A stretch of DNA of 64,000 nucleotides from Plantactinospora sp. BC1 (GTDB lineage Bacteria; Actinomycetota; Actinomycetes; Mycobacteriales; Micromonosporaceae): NCBI RefSeq assembly GCF_003030345.1, contig NZ_CP028158.1, positions 4,898,001 to 4,962,000 of the forward strand, read 5' to 3'. This document shows positions 60,550-64,000 of this stretch, one piece after another. Position numbers and translations under genes: made by a program. The notes beneath the pieces are model-generated. The model saw only the letters and a list, made by a program, of their open reading frames with translations. It had not been told where the DNA came from and ran no database searches. How positions within the stretch are numbered: the first letter of the stretch is position 1; every line of letters starts with the position of its first letter.

Positions 60550-62265
60550 TCAGCTGGTGCTGCCGGTCAACGAGTCGCCGGATCTGGTCAGGTGGTACGT
60601 GATCCGGGTGCCGCTCCAGAAGTGGAACGTGAGGGTCACGGTGCCGTCGTCGACCTCGGCGAAGAACGCGGGTTTCAGGATGATGGTGTCGGCGTCGTAG
60701 TCCGGCTGGAAGTGCTGCCAGAACTCCTTGAACGAGGTCCAGTTCGCCGGTCCGGCGGGGGTTCCGTCGGCGTACCTGGCCTCCATGGTGGCGAGCTGGT
60801 CGCCGCGGAACCGGGTGGGGATGGCGAACGAGGCGGTGGTGCCGGTGGTGGCCGCCTGGGTCGGCGGGTCGGAGCTGATGATGCTGATCTGCCACGGCAC
60901 GCCCTGGGAGAACCGGGCCTCGATGGTGGCGTTGACGCCGTAGGCGCGGTCGCCGGCCAGCCGGGTGAGGGCGGCCGGGGTGAGGGTGAGCGTGGTGCCG
61001 GAGACGGTGTAGTCGCTGCCCCGGGCGAGGCTGCGCCCGCCCTGCCACAGGCCCTGGAACGACGTGCCGTTGGGGTTCAGCGTGAGCGTCCTGCCGGTGA
61101 TGGTGCCGCTGCGGGGCACGTACACCTGGTCGGAGGAGGCGGTGCCGGAGCGGGTGGTCCAGCCTGCCCTCATCATGGCGAAGACGCCCGGGTCACGCCA
61201 GCGCAGCTCGGTACGCTCCAGGAACTGGCCCGCGTCCCAGACCATGGTGGTGAGGTTGCGGATCCGGGCGTGGTAACCGACCGCCTCCAGGAACTTGAGG
61301 AACTCGCCCCGTTCGATGACGCCCGGCCGGTTGTGGTCCCAGTTGAGCAGGGCCCACTCGCCGATGATGACCGGGATGCCTCGGGCCACGAACGAGTCGC
61401 GGACCCGGTCGAACGTACCGGTCAGGTCCTGTTCGACGTTGGCGTCGTAGCGGGTACCGCCGGCGATGTTGACGCTGAACGGCCACCAGCCGTAGAAGTG
61501 GACGGTGGCGGCGAGGTGGGGGTCGCGGAGCTGGTCGAACGTGGCGTTCAACGCATCGAGCCGCCCCTGGTCGGCGTTGGTGAACAGGGTCGGCAGCACC
61601 AGCAGCCGGGTCGTGTTGTTACCGCCGGACCGGCGGACGATCCGCACGAACTCGGTGTTGAGTTCGTGCAGCAGGGCGTAGCTCTGCTCGTCGGTACTGT
61701 CGGCGAACTGCGGTTCGTTGATGCTCTCGAAGACGAGCCGGGGTGAGTGGTCGCGGAACGCGGCGCTGATCTGGGTCCAGAGCGCGTCGTACCGGGCGAG
61801 CACGCCGGCGCGGTCACCGGGGTAGGTGTTGATCCACTGCCAGGAGTCGTGGTGCAGGTTGATCATTACGTACAGGCCCTCGGCCAGTGACCAGTCGACG
61901 ATCTGGCGGACCCGGTTCAGCCAGGCGGCGTCGATGGCGTATTCCGGTGCGGGGCCGTGATGGTTGCTCCAGGTGATCGGGAGCCGGATGCTGCGGTAAC
62001 CCTGCGACCGCACGTGGCGCAGCAGGGTCCGGGTGGTGAGCGGGTTGCCCCAGGCGGTCTCGTCCGGGATGGCGTCCAACGTGTTTCCCAGGTTCCAGCC
62101 CGGCTGCATGGCGGCCACCGTCGCCATCGGGTTGCCCGGCGGGGGAGGGGTCGCCGCCGCCGGGGCGCCGACCGCCACCATCAGTCCGGCGACCAGCAGG
62201 GCGGCGGCGCCACCGGCGACCAGGCCGACTCGCAGCCGCGCCCGTCGTCTGTTCAGCAGATTCAT
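60550..62265 (-). CDS. GH5 cellulase with X2/CBM46-like C-terminal modules
   Basis: 571 aa. Signal peptide to about residue 39. The GH5 barrel (about 45-360) starts MQPGWNLGNTLDAIPDETAWG; acid/base E184 is in ESINEPQF and the nucleophile E303 in IIGEWALLNWD. It resembles GH5 subfamily 4 endoglucanase/xyloglucanase. Residues about 375-465 form an X2 Ig-like module and the last ~100 resemble CBM46 (FKEFWQHFQPDYDADTIILKP, in part). Extracellular beta-glucan degradation. 84 nt after the LPMO gene, probably one operon. Confidence 0.88.
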   Translation of the reverse strand: MNLLNRRRARLRVGLVAGGAAALLVAGLMVAVGAPAAATPPPPGNPMATVAAMQPGWNLGNTLDAIPDETAWGNPLTTRTLLRHVRSQGYRSIRLPITWSNHHGPAPEYAIDAAWLNRVRQIVDWSLAEGLYVMINLHHDSWQWINTYPGDRAGVLARYDALWTQISAAFRDHSPRLVFESINEPQFADSTDEQSYALLHELNTEFVRIVRRSGGNNTTRLLVLPTLFTNADQGRLDALNATFDQLRDPHLAATVHFYGWWPFSVNIAGGTRYDANVEQDLTGTFDRVRDSFVARGIPVIIGEWALLNWDHNRPGVIERGEFLKFLEAVGYHARIRNLTTMVWDAGQFLERTELRWRDPGVFAMMRAGWTTRSGTASSDQVYVPRSGTITGRTLTLNPNGTSFQGLWQGGRSLARGSDYTVSGTTLTLTPAALTRLAGDRAYGVNATIEARFSQGVPWQISIISSDPPTQAATTGTTASFAIPTRFRGDQLATMEARYADGTPAGPANWTSFKEFWQHFQPDYDADTIILKPAFFAEVDDGTVTLTFHFWSGTRITYHLTRSGDSLTGSTS

Positions 62266-62349
62266 CGGTACTCTTCCTTGCCGTAGTTTCGTCCTCGTCC
62301 GGGCGCGCCGGGTCGCCCCACCGCTGCGGGGCGGGCCCGACGCGGTGGG

Positions 62350-63402
62350 TCAACGGGTGGCCACGCAGCCGAGGCTGGGGGCCCGGTTCGCGCCGAGCCA
62401 GGCGCCGAGCACCCCGAAGGTGGTGCTGGCCCCGGCGGCGAGGTTGCCGTTCTGGGTGGTGTTGCCGGCGGTGACCGTCGAGCCGTTCGAGCTGACCGAG
62501 GCGTTCCACGACTGGCCGACCGTCTGCCCGTCCGGGAAGACCATGCTCACCGTCCAGCCCCGGATCGCGGCGCTGCCGGCGGTCACCTTCACCTCGGCCT
62601 GGAAGCCACCGTTCCACTGGCTCGTGACGGCGTACGTGGCCGTGCAGCCGTCGTTCCCCGGCGGCGGGGAGGGCGGCGGGGTGGTCGGGTCCGGCGTACC
62701 GCCGGGGAAGCGTACGTCCGAGCACATGTAGTAGTTCTGGTCGGCGTGCCCGGCCCGCCAGACCGCGTACACGATGTGCCGGCCGGTCCGCCCGGGTGCG
62801 CTGACCTGGAAGGAGTAGTCGACGCCGTTGAGCAGCGGGTCGTCCGGTCTGGTCGGCCATCCCGTGTCGGGGAACGGGCCGGTGTCCCTGACCAGTTCCA
62901 GGTCGCTCCAGCGCAGGCGTTGGGTGACGGGGTCGAAGCCCTGTCTGGTGACGTAGATGCGGATGTAGGCGGCGCCGTGCCGGGCCTGGTCGTGCATGGT
63001 CCAGGTGAACGTGTTGGGCACGACCTGGGCGCGCCACAGGCCGGGGTTGTCCAGCGCGGAGTACGTGGCGTCCCCGCCGCCGCAGAGCTGACCGTCCGGT
63101 ACGCGTGCCCGGTGGTCGTTGTGCACGTTGTCCTGGATGAGGCCGTTCCAGGTCCACATCGCGGCCGGGTTCGCCTGGTACGCCTGCCAGCACATCGGGT
63201 CCTGGGTGCGCATGACGGGATTCAGCCAGTCCACCCAGCGGGTGGCGCAGCCGTAGTGGCGCGACGCCGGGTCGACGGCCGAGCCGTGCGCCTCGGCGGG
63301 TTGCGGGTCGACCAGGAAGACGGTGAGCATGAGCAGGGCCGTCGCGGCGACGGCGAGCGGGCGCGGCACCGACGGCCGGCGTGCCCGGGCGGACGAGGAC
63401 AT
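62350..63402 (-). CDS. AA10 lytic polysaccharide monooxygenase with CBM2
   Basis: 350 aa. The signal peptide ends PAEA|HGSAVDP, leaving H39 as the N-terminal copper ligand; a second His of the copper brace is near VHNDHRARVPDGQLCGG. An AA10 body to about residue 230, a Pro/Thr linker and a CBM2 (about 250-350, WNGGFQAEVKVTAG, SWNASVSSNGSTVTAGN) complete the usual layout. It oxidatively cleaves crystalline cellulose or chitin. ATG with GGAGG at 6 nt. Leads the LPMO-GH5 operon. Confidence 0.93.
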   Translation of the reverse strand: MSSSARARRPSVPRPLAVAATALLMLTVFLVDPQPAEAHGSAVDPASRHYGCATRWVDWLNPVMRTQDPMCWQAYQANPAAMWTWNGLIQDNVHNDHRARVPDGQLCGGGDATYSALDNPGLWRAQVVPNTFTWTMHDQARHGAAYIRIYVTRQGFDPVTQRLRWSDLELVRDTGPFPDTGWPTRPDDPLLNGVDYSFQVSAPGRTGRHIVYAVWRAGHADQNYYMCSDVRFPGGTPDPTTPPPSPPPGNDGCTATYAVTSQWNGGFQAEVKVTAGSAAIRGWTVSMVFPDGQTVGQSWNASVSSNGSTVTAGNTTQNGNLAAGASTTFGVLGAWLGANRAPSLGCVATR

Positions 63403-63494
63403 GGAGCCTCCAGCGCTCGTAGCGGGTGGATGATGCGCGGCGTTGCCGCGACGACCGATCGGGTCACCCGGCCTGCCCACGCGCGAGCGACGGA

Positions 63495-63508
63495 TCGGAG
63501 TGCTCCGC
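63495..63508. promoter_or_regulatory. CebR-like operator candidate
   Basis: TCGGAGTGCTCCGC matches 10 of 14 bases of the CebR cellobiose-repressor box TGGGAGCGCTCCCA. It lies about 93-106 nt before the LPMO start. Confidence 0.4.
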
Positions 63509-63579
63509 GGAGGCTGCCCGATGCCTCCGCGAGACGCTGCCTGCTCCCACAGCGACGGAAACCTGCGGTACTCAACGCC

Positions 63580-63739
63580 GAAAGTTTCTGCCCGAAGACG
63601 CTACGCCTTTCTATGATAGGCGTCAATGTATGTGATAGAGCGCGGCCCGAGCCTGGCGCTTGCCGAGGTTGTCGCCGAGATCGGTAAGCGTCACTACGCT
63701 CCGCTTCGGAAACTATCGGGACCGCATCCAGAAAGTTTC
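63580..63739. repeat. Two GAAAGTTTC palindromes upstream of the LPMO operon
   Basis: GAAAGTTTCT occurs at 63580-63589 and 63731-63740. GAAA(C/G)TTTC boxes are known in promoters of actinomycete xylanase and cellulase genes. One is 178 nt before the LPMO start; the other is nearer the gene that starts at 63869. The gap 63403-63868 holds no gene I can support. Confidence 0.5.
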
Positions 63740-63868
63740 TAGGCTCGGTGCTCGGCCCCGGGGCGCCGGGCGGGCTTGGCGGGGCATCGATCGGCACGCC
63801 GGTCCGGCTCCACATCGGACCGCTGCGCGGCCACGCCCGGACACGGCCGAACCGGCTATCCTTGCGCC

Positions 63869-64000
63869 GTGAACGGCGCCCGTGGCCGGCCGTACGGTCG
63901 GCGTGGCGGTGCCGCCAGCACGGGACGGGCGACGGAGGGGGCCACCTTGTCGAGCGCCGAGTCGGGCGGACCGGTCACCGACCGGGAGTACCCGCGGGGC
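63869..64000 (+). CDS. Start of an unidentified gene, cut by the window end
   Basis: GTG at 63869 follows TATCCT (63857-63862) by 6 nt, the geometry of a leaderless transcript. An in-frame TTG at 63947 has GGAGGGGG upstream and is the other candidate. Only 44 codons (ending VTDREYPRG) are visible, too few to name a family. Confidence 0.35.
   Translation, partial: MNGARGRPYGRRGGAASTGRATEGATLSSAESGGPVTDREYPRG

Noticed and set aside
1-64000. CRISPR arrays, insertion sequences, prophage or attachment sites
   Set aside because: No spaced direct repeats of 25-40 bp, no transposase or integrase-like protein and no terminal inverted repeats were seen; all repeats are short and tandem.

Overview
The window is very GC-rich and gene-dense, with almost every codon ending in G or C, frequent GTG starts and many ATGA/GTGA/TGATG overlaps. 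The gene content points to a filamentous actinomycete, most likely of the Micromonosporaceae: an AfsA-type butyrolactone synthase, DUF2264/YetA pectin-degradation proteins, a CBM2-bearing AA10 oxygenase, RsbW/STAS proteins and sugar ABC transporters without their own ATPase. The family is an inference; no rRNA or other marker is present. I saw no tRNA, rRNA, CRISPR array, IS element or prophage.

Layout. (1) 1-9.6 kb: a rhamnogalacturonan/pectin-oligosaccharide island holding a YetA/PcRGLX-type lyase (cut by the window edge), a DUF2264 protein, a LacI regulator, a lipoprotein plus two-permease ABC importer and a 2-hydroxyacid dehydrogenase. Five matching LacI-type palindromes sit in its promoters. 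(2) 9.7-21.9 kb: a MarR gene facing an eleven-gene-scale catabolic block: ADP-forming acyl-CoA ligase, citryl-CoA-lyase-like protein, FAS1/MaoC-type hydratase, aldehyde dehydrogenase, Liv-type ABC importer and Fe-dependent alcohol dehydrogenase. The enzymes fit an activate-hydrate-cleave route for a branched dicarboxylate-like acid. (3) 22-29 kb: a polysaccharide deacetylase, then a tight operon of AfsA, ICMT-like methyltransferase, PEP-synthase-like protein, UbiA-like protein and an epimerase/reductase, probably making a lipid-like butyrolactone or phospho-derivative. (4) 29-34 kb: small unknowns, a UgpB/E/A-type importer and an endonuclease/exonuclease/phosphatase-family protein. (5) 34-43 kb: a stress/dormancy-like island with DUF3072, a CBS-BON protein, a Balon/baeRF-type ribosome hibernation factor, two DksA/TraR zinc-finger proteins, a short MreB-like actin homologue and a broken KhtT-like regulator. 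(6) 42.7-48 kb: PfkB kinase, FGGY kinase, class II aldolase and a GH30 galactanase-like enzyme. (7) 48-60.4 kb: regulators and housekeeping-type genes (PucR, DUF3040, three STAS-type proteins, hydrolase, AlkD, APC permease, USP, PP2C-like, TOPRIM, split YeeE). (8) 60.5-64 kb: a GH5 cellulase and an AA10 LPMO, then the start of an unknown gene.

The two ends and the middle (regions 1, 6, 8) describe a soil saprophyte that breaks down plant cell walls: pectin backbone, galactan side chains and cellulose. Region 5 resembles in content the mycobacterial hypoxia/dormancy locus that carries hrp1 (CBS) near Rv2629. Short tandem duplications are unusually common; two of them duplicate the 3' end of a gene together with its stop codon.
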